Shown here piece after piece: positions 24,457 to 32,213 of a stretch of DNA of 64,000 bases. The stretch is from Geosporobacter subterraneus DSM 17957. GTDB taxonomy: Bacteria; Bacillota; Clostridia; Peptostreptococcales; Thermotaleaceae. How positions within the stretch are numbered: the first letter of the stretch is position 1; each line of letters starts with the position of its first letter. Both the position numbers and the translations under genes were made by a program. The notes below the pieces were generated by a model. The model saw nothing but the letters and a program-made list of their open reading frames with translations. It made no database searches and was not told the origin of the DNA. The DNA lies in NCBI RefSeq assembly GCF_900142145.1, contig NZ_FQZV01000006.1, positions 50,874 to 114,873 of the forward strand, in the 5' to 3' direction.

Positions 24457-24488
24457 CAAAAAACATGATCCTCTTGGATCATGTTTTT
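24457..24488. terminator. Terminator of the asr operon
   Basis: The stem AAAAACATGATCC / GGATCATGTTTTT with a TCTT loop, 8 bp after the asrC stop on the minus strand, is flanked by A and T runs. Confidence 0.88.
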
Positions 24489-24495
24489 GCTAAAA

Positions 24496-25503
24496 CTATT
24501 TGCTGTTCTTATCAAAATAAACATTACGTTCATATTTATATCCGCCAAAATCAATATACTGAGCCACCTTGGCCTTAGGTCCTAAGGTTACATCTTTTAA
24601 AGCATATTCTTTAAAAGTATAATATCCGGCCCGGTCTACAATATAACCGATGTGCTCTTTTCCGCCGGGAGCCTCCTTGTCGATATAACTCTCAATAAAA
24701 TCATAGGTGTTTTGAATAATCTTAATGACGGTTGCCTCATCCACCCATTCTAAGAAGGTTTCTGCCAGTCTTGGGTTTCGCTTGCCAGTTCTTCCCATGA
24801 TGACTACGCGGAAGAATTTCTCCGGATTCCGAGACCATGCGCCCGTAGGGCATTTTAAGATACATTCGCCACAGCCCAAGCATCGATCCTCGTCTCTCTT
24901 CACCTTATAATTTTCCATCCTTAAGGCTCCGGTAACTCTCTTTTTGCAGTTTTTTACGCAGGCTTCACATCCTACACACCTGGATGCATCATAGACCGGT
25001 TCCACCTGACCAATAATGCCGAAATCCTGCATGTGGGCCTTAATACAGTCATTGGGACATCCTGTACAGGCAATTTTCACGTGGCGGTCATTGGGGAAAA
25101 TAGATTTTTCTATTTTTATAGCCAAATCTGTTGTATTGTAATTTGCAAAGGGACATACCTTATTGCCGATACAGGCAGATACATTTCTGGTACCCGCTGC
25201 AGGATAGCCCTGCTCTACTTCTTCAATGTTTACACCATAATCCAACTCCAACCCTTGAATAATAGGAGCAATCATTCGATTGATCTTTGGTATCTTATCG
25301 AAATCAATCCCAGGTACCTCAAAGCCCTGACGGATTGTAATATGAACACTGCCATCCCCAAATTTTTCGGCGATCTCTTTAATAATATCAAAATACTTTA
25401 CTTCCAAATGTCCTCCTGGAACCCGAATTCGTAAGGCTGTCTTTCCTCTTTCTTTGGTCACACGATAGGCATTCTTCTTGATTTTTTTTGTATTGATATC
25501 CAT
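24496..25503 (-). CDS. asrC: Anaerobic sulfite reductase subunit C
   Basis: A 335-residue siroheme protein, the catalytic subunit that reduces sulfite to sulfide with six electrons. Siroheme/[4Fe-4S] ligand cysteines are in 'CIGNKVC' (111, 117) and 'CTGCPNDC' (146, 149, 153). Two ferredoxin [4Fe-4S] motifs follow in an inserted domain: 'CVGCEACVKNC' (176-186) and 'CLGCGECILKC' (208-218). Together with asrB and asrA it forms the NADH-dependent dissimilatory-type enzyme of clostridia and Salmonella. It is last in the operon, 12 bp after asrB, with a terminator behind it. Confidence 0.95.
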   Translation of the reverse strand: MDINTKKIKKNAYRVTKERGKTALRIRVPGGHLEVKYFDIIKEIAEKFGDGSVHITIRQGFEVPGIDFDKIPKINRMIAPIIQGLELDYGVNIEEVEQGYPAAGTRNVSACIGNKVCPFANYNTTDLAIKIEKSIFPNDRHVKIACTGCPNDCIKAHMQDFGIIGQVEPVYDASRCVGCEACVKNCKKRVTGALRMENYKVKRDEDRCLGCGECILKCPTGAWSRNPEKFFRVVIMGRTGKRNPRLAETFLEWVDEATVIKIIQNTYDFIESYIDKEAPGGKEHIGYIVDRAGYYTFKEYALKDVTLGPKAKVAQYIDFGGYKYERNVYFDKNSK

Positions 25504-25515
25504 TGATCATCCCCC

Positions 25516-26313
25516 CTAGTCCATCAGCTGCTTTGCTTTAGCATAGTTAAATACCGGCCCCTCTAAGCATACATAAATCTCATCAATTTTGCAGTGTCCG
25601 CATTTTCCAATGCCGCAGCTCATTTTTCTTTCAAAGGATACCCAGATTTGATCTTCCCGAATATTTCGTTTTAGGTATTCTAACCCTGTGAATTTCATCA
25701 TCATCGGCGGCCCTACGATAATAATTTCAAGATTATCCGTGTCTGGTATATGAAGGGCAGGTACATACTGGGTAACCAGGCCTACGTTACCGCTCCATCC
25801 TTCTTCCTCCCGGTCAATGGTCAGAATCACATTGAACTTCTCGTTTTTCTTCCAAGCTTCTATTTCTTCAGCAAACAGAATATCCTTAGAGGATTTAAAG
25901 CCAATCAGCAGGTCCAGTTTTTCGATTTCCTGGGGATTCCGGTGAAAGTGATTAATGATGCTTTTCACTGGGGCTAAACCGGTTCCCCCTGCGGTAATGA
26001 TCAAGTGCTTTCCCTTATATTGGTCCAGGGAAAAGCCGTTGCCGTAAGGCCCTCTCAAAAACATACTGTCCCCAACCCTCAGGTTATGAAGGTAGTCTGT
26101 TACTTTCCCTACCCTTCGGATGGTCATATCGATATACCCCGGTCCAAAATCACTGATGGAGATCGGTGCTTCCCCAATCTTTGGAATAGAAACCTCTACA
26201 AACTGTCCATTCTGAGGGGTTATATCATAAGCCAAACGATAGGTATAATCTATCTTCGTTTGATGCTGTATATCTATGATTTCGTACTTTTTAGGAATAT
26301 AGGGATTTTTCAT
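25516..26313 (-). CDS. asrB: Anaerobic sulfite reductase subunit B
   Basis: A 265-residue FAD/NAD(P)H-binding electron-transfer subunit related to dihydroorotate dehydrogenase electron-transfer proteins. The flavin domain is at about 5-100 ('LRGPYGNGF'), the nucleotide domain starts with 'ITAGGTGLAPVKS' (about 107-119), and a C-terminal cluster motif 'SCGIGKCGHCKIDEIYVC' (about 230-250) binds [2Fe-2S]. It passes electrons from NADH to AsrA/AsrC. It starts 2 bp after asrA. Confidence 0.95.
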   Translation of the reverse strand: MKNPYIPKKYEIIDIQHQTKIDYTYRLAYDITPQNGQFVEVSIPKIGEAPISISDFGPGYIDMTIRRVGKVTDYLHNLRVGDSMFLRGPYGNGFSLDQYKGKHLIITAGGTGLAPVKSIINHFHRNPQEIEKLDLLIGFKSSKDILFAEEIEAWKKNEKFNVILTIDREEEGWSGNVGLVTQYVPALHIPDTDNLEIIIVGPPMMMKFTGLEYLKRNIREDQIWVSFERKMSCGIGKCGHCKIDEIYVCLEGPVFNYAKAKQLMD

Positions 26314-26315
26314 GG

Positions 26316-27326
26316 TTATTGCTCCTCCCCTACAATTTGTGTCACTTTATTAATACAGTTGGAAAAGGATATATATTCGGGACAGGCGTCGTCACAGCGT
26401 CCGCATCCGACGCACATATGGTAGCCATTGCGTTTCTTAAAGTCATAAATCTTGTGCATAGTCTTATAACGCATACGATCCCCATAATTTTTTCTAAATC
26501 CATGTCCTCCCGCCATATCTGTAAAGCCATCCACATGGCAGCCTGCCCATACCCTGCGCCGCTCCCCATTGTTTGGATTGTCTTCGTAGGCGATATCCTG
26601 CATGGTCCAACAGCTGCAGGTCATACACACGAAATTGCACCGGCCGCAGGCTATGCATCGCTGGCTGTACTCCTTCCACATGTCCTGTTCAAATAGGCTG
26701 TTATCTATATTTTCAGTATCCGGCAGTCTTACCTCTACCTTATTTTTCTGAATAAATTCTGGTGAAAAATCCACGGTTTTTCCGAAACCTTCAAAGGCTG
26801 GACTAAGTTCCTCATCCTTAAAGTCTATTATCAGCTCCTCACCAAATCTTATGGCTGCTGAATAGCTCTCGGTCTGATTCGTCCCCATGGAAACACAGAA
26901 GCAGTTATCGAAGCCCTCTGTACACTCAATCATAAAGAATTTTACTTTCTCCCGCAGTCTTTCATAGTACACATCCTGAAGGCTTCCATTTTTTAGGAAT
27001 ACTTGATCCAGCCTCATCACCCCGTGGATATCACAAGGCCGTAGGAATATGATGATCTTTTTATCCTCTTCCTTAGGCTCCTGGTACTCCTCTGAAGTAT
27101 AATAAAACAGGGTCTGGGTGATGGGAAACAATATTTCTTTTGGTGAAAAATGAGCCTTTTCATCGATAACCATTTCTTCTATCCGATTGATTTCCCCATA
27201 GCGTACAACATCCGTATCAGAAAATCTGCCCGTGCCCTGTAAACGGATCGGGGCATAGATTTTATATTCATTTTTTAATTCCTGCAGGACTTTGTTAAAT
27301 GCTTCATAGCTTAGCTGCAATGCCAT
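26316..27326 (-). CDS. asrA: Anaerobic sulfite reductase subunit A
   Basis: A 336-residue ferredoxin-type subunit. Two C-terminal [4Fe-4S] motifs are visible: 'CIACGRCNFVC' (about 225-235) and 'CVGCGRCDDACPEY' (about 307-320). The N-terminal part (1-200) is the family domain found in AsrA/HydB-like electron carriers, with 'RPCDIHGVMRLD'. It relays electrons within the sulfite reductase. It is preceded by a 227-bp gap after the FNT channel gene. Confidence 0.95.
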   Translation of the reverse strand: MALQLSYEAFNKVLQELKNEYKIYAPIRLQGTGRFSDTDVVRYGEINRIEEMVIDEKAHFSPKEILFPITQTLFYYTSEEYQEPKEEDKKIIIFLRPCDIHGVMRLDQVFLKNGSLQDVYYERLREKVKFFMIECTEGFDNCFCVSMGTNQTESYSAAIRFGEELIIDFKDEELSPAFEGFGKTVDFSPEFIQKNKVEVRLPDTENIDNSLFEQDMWKEYSQRCIACGRCNFVCMTCSCWTMQDIAYEDNPNNGERRRVWAGCHVDGFTDMAGGHGFRKNYGDRMRYKTMHKIYDFKKRNGYHMCVGCGRCDDACPEYISFSNCINKVTQIVGEEQ

Positions 27327-27413
27327 TAGTTGACCCTCCTTCTTAGTTATATCTTCATTGACAGTTGATTTTAACTTATAGATATATCCTTTAGCTAAAC
27401 TGTCTTGTTTGAT

Positions 27414-27482
27414 TCTCGTTACGCCTTACTCGTTACACCATGAAAAACCAGTAACGTGCAACGTGTATCGTGTATCGAAAAA
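27414..27482. repeat. CGTTAC/ACGTG short repeat cluster
   Basis: A low-complexity patch in the FNT-asrA gap: 'CGTTACGCC', 'CTCGTTACACC', 'AGTAACGTGC', 'AACGTGTATCGTGTATCG'. Related direct and inverted copies of CGTTAC/GTAACG and CGTGTAT occur. No gene is seen in the 227-bp gap, and the operon may continue through it. Confidence 0.4.
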
Positions 27483-27553
27483 TAGAAGTTTCATTTTGGG
27501 TAATTTTTGCTGTAAATAAAGAAATCTGTTTACTAATCACATACTTCCCAGAT

Positions 27554-28324
27554 TTACTCCTTAGAAATATACCAATACATCATTCCAATAAAGAAAATTC
27601 CTCCCACCATATTTCCCGCGGTGGATGCTGCGATATTTTTTATATAGCCTGCTATAGATACCACTGAGGGATCATGGGGCAGCATCAAGGCCATTCCCAA
27701 TAGGGACATGTTGGCAATACTATGCTCAAAGCCAGCTCCTACAAATGCAAACAGACACCACCAGATCATAATCAGCTTGGCCATATCATCTTTGGCACGG
27801 TTAGAAGTCCATATTCCCAAGCAAACCAGCATATTGCAGAAGATTCCCCGGATAAACAGCTGCATAAACGGGGCATTCATTTTACCCTCTGCTACCTTTG
27901 TAATAAAGTCTGCTTGAGGTGCATTGCTGACTAATCCTGATTGTACAATCAAGTAGGCAAAGATCAGTGCTCCAATGAGATTGCCGATATAGCTGTATGC
28001 CCATACCTTCATGGTATCTGCAAGGGTTACTTTTCTAGTTAGATTACCCATGGTCATAAACAGGTTGTTTCCTGTAAAAAGCTCTGCTCCTGCAAAGATA
28101 ATCAAACTTAAAGCAACACCGAAGGTTGCTCCCATGACTGCCTTTGTTGCCGGAGAATTGGCCGCCGATAGAGGCGCTCCTATAGAAAATACTAACATCA
28201 CGCCAAAACCTACGTATATCCCTGCCATGATGGATGAAATCATGTATTTGGCAACACTTCTTTTCACAAAGTTTGCACGGTTTATAGCACCTTCTGCGAT
28301 TTTGTTTACTGTTTCAATATACAT
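27554..28324 (-). CDS. FNT-family channel, probable hydrosulfide exporter
   Basis: A 256-residue membrane protein of the formate/nitrite transporter family with six TM helices. Family marks: 'GAELFTGNNLFM' (about 77-88), the central-pore His in 'AGFEHSIANMS' (about 198-208) and 'AGNMVGGIFFIGMMYW' at the end. In Clostridioides difficile the FNT3/HSC channel is linked to asrABC and conducts hydrosulfide, formed from sulfite. The same linkage here makes sulfide export the best guess; formate or nitrite transport is the alternative. The RBS lies in AGGGCGGAG. Confidence 0.85.
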   Translation of the reverse strand: MYIETVNKIAEGAINRANFVKRSVAKYMISSIMAGIYVGFGVMLVFSIGAPLSAANSPATKAVMGATFGVALSLIIFAGAELFTGNNLFMTMGNLTRKVTLADTMKVWAYSYIGNLIGALIFAYLIVQSGLVSNAPQADFITKVAEGKMNAPFMQLFIRGIFCNMLVCLGIWTSNRAKDDMAKLIMIWWCLFAFVGAGFEHSIANMSLLGMALMLPHDPSVVSIAGYIKNIAASTAGNMVGGIFFIGMMYWYISKE

Positions 28325-28398
28325 TTGTCTCCGCCCTTTCTAATAGAACCATTGCTAATTAAAGTAATATAGATAAGTACATAAAATCTTTTGTTATA

Positions 28399-28441
28399 AA
28401 TATATCAAAACCTTTTCTTACACTCTGTGAGAAAAATCACA
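28399..28441 (-). promoter_or_regulatory. CRP/FNR-type box and promoter before the FNT/asr block
   Basis: A perfect TGTGA-N6-TCACA palindrome (28,426-28,441) lies about 100 bp before the FNT start. A -10 TATATT (28,404-28,399) places the start of transcription near 28,392, so the box is centred at about -41.5, the classical class II activator position. No clear -35 is present. Confidence 0.65.
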
Positions 28442-28497
28442 AAGAACTAGAAAAAACAACGTTTTTCTGTCCAAATTTTTCCACAGCACTAAAAAGG

Positions 28498-28689
28498 ACA
28501 GTCCCTCGACCGCCCTAGACTAATGACACAGTGATATTTACAAATAAACCCCTCCTAAGCTTCCGAACAGGGACTTTGACGAGGTCACTTTTTTCAATGA
28601 TCTATTTCAGAAAAAGTGGCCTTGTCACGGAGTCGAGAGGATCTTAGGAGGGGTTTTTCACTCACCTTAGACAGTCTCTCGACTGCCCT
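28498..28689. repeat. MITE-like element with direct and inverted repeats
   Basis: Two 19-bp imperfect direct repeats (28,498-28,516 and 28,671-28,689, ACAGTCyCTCGACyGCCCT) flank a large hairpin. Its outer arms are AAACCCCTCCTAAG / CTTAGGAGGGGTTT (about 28,547-28,560 and 28,643-28,656), with inner imperfect arms 'GACTTTGACGAGGTCACTTT' and its near-complement. The right repeat abuts the stop codon of the next gene. No ORF is inside. Confidence 0.65.
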
Positions 28690-29031
28690 TTAGATTTCTT
28701 TCTCATCTACAATATATTCATCTAATATTCCCATCATTGCATCCATGCATTCCCCTTCGTCCTGCTCATCCAGCGGTATATTCCATTCCCCATTATTGGC
28801 GGTACAAATCAGGGTTGCATTGGTACTACCCTTTATATTCTCAGTATGCAGCACCCATACAATATGATGATTGCCTCTGCTGTAAAATCTTTCAAACACA
28901 ATAAATCCAAAACCCCTATCTTCAGCCAAAGGATAATATTCATGATGAAGCACATCCCCGTCAACCTCTCCCATCAAGGTATGCAGAACCTCGGCTGGGG
29001 GAATAGATAGGGAAAACATTCTTGCAGCCAT
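28690..29031 (-). CDS. Conserved-looking cytoplasmic protein of unknown function
   Basis: A 113-residue protein without signal or TM segments. ATG 29,031 follows GGGGGAA at 8 bp; a longer frame to 29,145 lacks a site. It contains 'SIPPAEVLHTLMGEVDGDVLH', 'RGFGFIVFERFYSRGNHHIVW' and an acidic C-terminus ('DEQDEGECMD'). I do not recognise the family. It stands alone between the FNT block and the nuclease. Confidence 0.65.
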   Translation of the reverse strand: MAARMFSLSIPPAEVLHTLMGEVDGDVLHHEYYPLAEDRGFGFIVFERFYSRGNHHIVWVLHTENIKGSTNATLICTANNGEWNIPLDEQDEGECMDAMMGILDEYIVDEKEI

Positions 29032-29254
29032 GGTCACTTCCCCCTTTCTGTACTTTACTTTATCTATATTCACCATGGGCAAAAACATTGCAATGAATAC
29101 TGTATTATTTGGTAGAATACCAAAACACAGGAGATTTAATTGCATAAGGGCGCAATATGTTGAAAATCCAAAACTTGAGTATTACTCACCCAGCACAACC
29201 ATTCCATAAAAGTATAAACAAAGACATTTTATTTTGACGGATTTTTGACGTCAA

Positions 29255-29284
29255 AAGGGTGGAAACTGTTAAGCTTCCACCCTT
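29255..29284 (-). terminator. Terminator after the thermonuclease gene
   Basis: The stem AAGGGTGGAA / TTCCACCCTT with a 10-nt loop is followed on the minus strand by TTTTGA, 10 bp after the stop. Confidence 0.75.
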
Positions 29285-29293
29285 CATTATTCC

Positions 29294-30436
29294 TTATTCA
29301 ACCTCTAGTGTTAACTCTATTTTTTTATCACCTTCAATTACAACTTTATACTGTCCTGGCTTAGTTGATGGCCCTACTTTCCATGTCCAAGATACATTAC
29401 CATTTGCATCCGCTTTCTTAGGTTCTAATCCCGATGCCTTGCTTGCTCCAGATGAGTAATATACAGATATAGTATATTCTTTGCCAGGAGTCCCCTGGAT
29501 ACTTGCAGTAGCATTTTCTCCTGCCTTCACCTTTAGCACGTTTCCGGTTTCGCTAGTTGATGGGGCTGTTGGCTGGGTTGACTGACTTGGTGCAGTAGGC
29601 TCAGTAGCCTTTTCTTCATAAGCCCATAGGCCCTTATTTCCGTCTCTAGCAACTGTCTGTAGAGCTTTGAAATCCTCCACATACTTCACATTTGGTGGAA
29701 AAGTGGCTACCTTTGCATAACCTTCTTCCAGGAGCGTCTTATTATACATCTTTCCATTGATCCATACATAGGCCAAAAGTCTGCCGTACTTATCCCGCTC
29801 TTGCACGTCGAATTCTAGCTCTATTTCCTTACCTTCCAGTAAGCCCTTTGTAAATATTGAAGCAATTTCGCCAAATTCGTTATTTTTCGCTGCATCCGGA
29901 TGGACAGATTCCGGAGTATCTACACCGATGAGTCTTACCTTTTCTTTTGCTCCATTGTACTCAATCTCTAGCGTATCTCCATCAACAACTCTAAGGACCT
30001 TATATGTAGTAGCAGCTGCACCGCTCTTGATCACAACAGTCTTTGTGGCTGCATCCCAATCTACCTTTGCACCTAGAGCCTCGGCAATGAATCTGGCCGG
30101 AACTAGAGTCCTACTATTAATAATCGTTCCCGGTACATCAAGGTCTTTTTTCGCCCCATTAATTGTAGCTGTTTTGTTGCCAATTGTAAGTACTATAGTC
30201 GTGCTTCCTTTTGTACCAGTTACGGTCTTTGTCGGATTGTCCCAGTCTAAGGTTGCCCCAAGTGCTTCAAATATTGCTCTTAAAGGTACCAGAGTTCTCC
30301 CTTGAACCACCGCTGGCGGAACATCAAATTGCAGTTGCTTTCCATCTACAGTAACCTTTGTTTCATCAGTCGCTGCGAAAGCCGGAAAACTAAAAAGCAT
30401 AGCAGTAATGATTAAAAATGCTATAATCCTTCTCAT
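29294..30436 (-). CDS. Secreted thermonuclease with copper-amine-oxidase-N-like domain
   Basis: A 380-residue secreted protein. Signal peptide 1-21 ('FPAFA' cleavage), then a 'copper amine oxidase N-terminal' repeat domain (about 25-137, 'GRTLVPLRAIFEALGA' and 'SRTLVPARFIAEALGA'), then a staphylococcal-nuclease domain (about 145-272) with active-site residues Arg168, Glu176 ('LIGVDTPES') and Arg219 ('DKYGRL'). A Thr/Ser/Pro linker leads to a C-terminal beta domain (about 295-380). It should cut DNA or RNA outside the cell, anchored at the wall. It is the last host-like gene before the prophage. Confidence 0.9.
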   Translation of the reverse strand: MRRIIAFLIITAMLFSFPAFAATDETKVTVDGKQLQFDVPPAVVQGRTLVPLRAIFEALGATLDWDNPTKTVTGTKGSTTIVLTIGNKTATINGAKKDLDVPGTIINSRTLVPARFIAEALGAKVDWDAATKTVVIKSGAAATTYKVLRVVDGDTLEIEYNGAKEKVRLIGVDTPESVHPDAAKNNEFGEIASIFTKGLLEGKEIELEFDVQERDKYGRLLAYVWINGKMYNKTLLEEGYAKVATFPPNVKYVEDFKALQTVARDGNKGLWAYEEKATEPTAPSQSTQPTAPSTSETGNVLKVKAGENATASIQGTPGKEYTISVYYSSGASKASGLEPKKADANGNVSWTWKVGPSTKPGQYKVVIEGDKKIELTLEVE

Positions 30437-30583
30437 AAAATCCCCCCAAAATTATTATATTTACTATTTTGCCATACTTTTACAAATTCCTTTTCTTATC
30501 GCTCGACAAATTGCGCCATTTGTAAAACGAATTAATGTATGAAAAATAATTTCAATTTTTCTAAAATATTTTGATTTTGTGTG

Positions 30584-30612
30584 TTGACAATCAAATTTGA
30601 ATTTGGTATACT
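30584..30612 (+). promoter_or_regulatory. Strong sigma-A promoter of the cargo genes
   Basis: A near-consensus promoter: -35 TTGACA (30,584-30,589), 17-bp spacer, -10 TATACT (30,607-30,612), 65 bp before the first cargo gene. Confidence 0.85.
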
Positions 30613-30677
30613 TAAATCAAGATAAAGGTATTAAAGCTGCGGTTGCGATAAGACAACGAGCTAAAGGAGAAATGAAA

Positions 30678-30917
30678 ATGAAACAATTATTAGAGACAGC
30701 GGTAAATAAGTTAATGGCACCTTATACACCAGAGCAAGTGCAAATGATGCAAACAGAAGTAAATCAAATTATATCTGACATACTTGCCAAAGCAGAAACA
30801 ATTAGACCAGCGTGCACAAGCGACAAGGCAGCTTTGCAAATGGCAGTAGTTGACGGATTATACGCAACAGATGACCGCAAAAGAGCAATGGCTATGATGA
30901 TTATAAAAAATATATAG
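30678..30917 (+). CDS. Small hypothetical protein at prophage left end
   Basis: A 79-residue protein of unknown function. ATG 30,678 is chosen because AAAGGAG lies 8 bp upstream; an ATG at 30,672 is too close to it. It is mostly helical ('TAVNKLMAPYTPEQVQMMQT', 'EVNQIISDILAKAETI') with a basic C-terminus ('DDRKRAMAMMIIKNI'). It is first of three plus-strand genes behind a strong promoter, opposite to the phage late genes. Confidence 0.65.
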   Translation: MKQLLETAVNKLMAPYTPEQVQMMQTEVNQIISDILAKAETIRPACTSDKAALQMAVVDGLYATDDRKRAMAMMIIKNI

Positions 30918-30928
30918 GAGGTAATATC

Positions 30929-31261
30929 ATGAAAAGAACAACTTACAAAGGCTACATCATTGATACTGACAACCTTGGCAGACAGTATGTGTATAACACC
31001 GATAGTCCTTACAGCGAAGATAGTGACAAAATAGTTATTGGTGTAGGCCACAAACTCTCAGCAATCAAAGCCGCTATCGATAAGGCTATAGATTTGGGGT
31101 ATTGGGCAGTGGTCGATACCCATTCCTGGGGTGGCTCCAGGGAAGGAGCTGGAAGGCCAGCAACAGGAAGAAAAAGACGACAAATTTATGTGACAGATGA
31201 GGAGTACGAGCAGATTAAAGATTTGATTGATCAGATGAGAGACGGAGAGAAAAATGAGTAA
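30929..31261 (+). CDS. Phage-type protein with GGxREGAGRP motif
   Basis: A 110-residue protein. The N-terminal part (1-65) starts 'KRTTYKGYIIDTDNLGRQYVY' and looks like a small beta-alpha domain. After a linker comes 'WGGSREGAGRPATGRKRR' (about 67-84) and a helical 'TDEEYEQIKDLIDQMRDG' tail, a motif common in small phage and plasmid DNA-binding or antitoxin-like proteins. The AGGAGG start is clear. It overlaps the next gene by 8 bp. Confidence 0.65.
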   Translation: MKRTTYKGYIIDTDNLGRQYVYNTDSPYSEDSDKIVIGVGHKLSAIKAAIDKAIDLGYWAVVDTHSWGGSREGAGRPATGRKRRQIYVTDEEYEQIKDLIDQMRDGEKNE

Positions 31262-31778
31262 CGATTTAACTGGCCAAAGATTTGGCAGGCTCACTGTACT
31301 AAAAAAAGTAGGTATCAAAGGTAAAAACTCTAATTACCTATGCGTTTGTGATTGCGGCAACGAGTTAGAGGTAATTAGACCATCACTGGTAGATGGATCT
31401 ACGATGAGTTGCGGATGTTTAAAAGCAGATTTAGATAAAAATATTGGGCCAAAACTTAAAGAGTTAGCAGGATTTGTAGAGGGGACTTGTGTATCAGTTT
31501 TAAAAAGCGGTTTGAGCAAAGTAAATAAAAGCGGTGTTAAAGGTGTATGTTGGGACAAGACACGTAAAAAATGGGTAGCTCAAATAACCTTTAAGCAAAA
31601 GCATTACAATCTTGGGAGATACTCAGATATCGAGCAAGCAAAAAAAGTTAGGAAAATCGCTGAAGAAAAGCTATTTGGAGAATTTTTGGAATGGTACGAA
31701 AAAGAATATAAAAGTAAAGTTGATAATGCAAATAACCCGCCTGATGATGACTTGGAGGGCACAGGTCGAAACCAATGA
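31254..31778 (+). CDS. Zinc-ribbon plus AP2-domain protein
   Basis: A 174-residue protein. N-terminus 'LTGQRFGRLTVLKKVG' and Cys pairs in 'CVCDCGNE' and 'MSCGCLKAD' (about 27-62) form a likely zinc-binding fold seen in phage HNH/AP2 proteins. The AP2-like DNA-binding domain (about 94-145) holds 'SGVKGVCWDKTRKKWVAQI' and 'KHYNLGRYSDIEQAKKVR'. There is no HNH motif, so it may be a homing-endonuclease relative that kept only DNA binding. It is last of the plus-strand cargo genes. Confidence 0.75.
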   Translation: MSNDLTGQRFGRLTVLKKVGIKGKNSNYLCVCDCGNELEVIRPSLVDGSTMSCGCLKADLDKNIGPKLKELAGFVEGTCVSVLKSGLSKVNKSGVKGVCWDKTRKKWVAQITFKQKHYNLGRYSDIEQAKKVRKIAEEKLFGEFLEWYEKEYKSKVDNANNPPDDDLEGTGRNQ

Positions 31779-31819
31779 TCCAGAATGCTCCGGGGAAGTC
31801 GCGGGATACCCGTCGCCAC

Positions 31820-31844
31820 AGGGGATAATATGGCGCCCCTTTTA
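31820..31844 (+). terminator. Possible terminator of the cargo genes
   Basis: AGGGG / CCCCT with an 11-nt loop followed by TTTT. GC-rich pairs such as CGGG-ATA-CCCG lie just before it. The stem is short, so support is moderate. Confidence 0.4.
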
Positions 31845-31885
31845 TATAGATTGTACTTTGACAACTAAATAAAAAAAACAGGAGC

Positions 31886-32194
31886 CTAAGCCCCTGCATT
31901 CTCATCCTTGCCATCATCTGGTATCGTTTTTTGATGCTGCTTAATTAACTGATTGGTGTAGACAGCTGCCCCAGTAACAAGGACACCCTGCACCACGGCC
32001 TGTACGATTTCCTCAGGTGTAGATCTCGGGGTAACTCCCATCATAGCCAGTGCACCAGCCACTCCAAAAATAAGCAATATAGCTGGTATCCAGTTATCTT
32101 TGATTTGATCCCACTCCTTAAGGATCGTTCCCAACACGTAAAGCGCTGGAATTAAAATAAGCGCTTGATCAAAAATAAATGTACTAAAATCCAT
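31886..32194 (-). CDS. Phage holin
   Basis: A 102-residue protein with two or three hydrophobic segments ('ALILIPALYVLGTIL', 'WIPAILLIFGVAGALAMMG', 'VQAVVQGVLVTGAAVYTNQL') and a charged C-terminus, typical of the Phage_holin_5-type family. It forms membrane lesions that release the endolysin. ATG 32,194 has AGGAGAG upstream. It is the last gene of the minus-strand lysis cassette. Confidence 0.8.
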   Translation of the reverse strand: MDFSTFIFDQALILIPALYVLGTILKEWDQIKDNWIPAILLIFGVAGALAMMGVTPRSTPEEIVQAVVQGVLVTGAAVYTNQLIKQHQKTIPDDGKDENAGA

Positions 32195-32213
32195 AAAACA
32201 CTCTCCTCTCAAT

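Noticed and set aside
24297..24554. Minus-strand 85-codon ORF next to asrC
   Set aside because: It runs from asrC's C-terminal codons through the operon terminator into the repeat element; no support.
31795..31845. tRNA-like or att-core sequence
   Set aside because: GC-rich stems are present but no cloverleaf can be drawn and I found no second copy at the other prophage end.
31612..31872. Plus-strand 86-codon ORF overlapping the AP2 gene
   Set aside because: Overlaps the better-supported AP2-domain gene and crosses its terminator.
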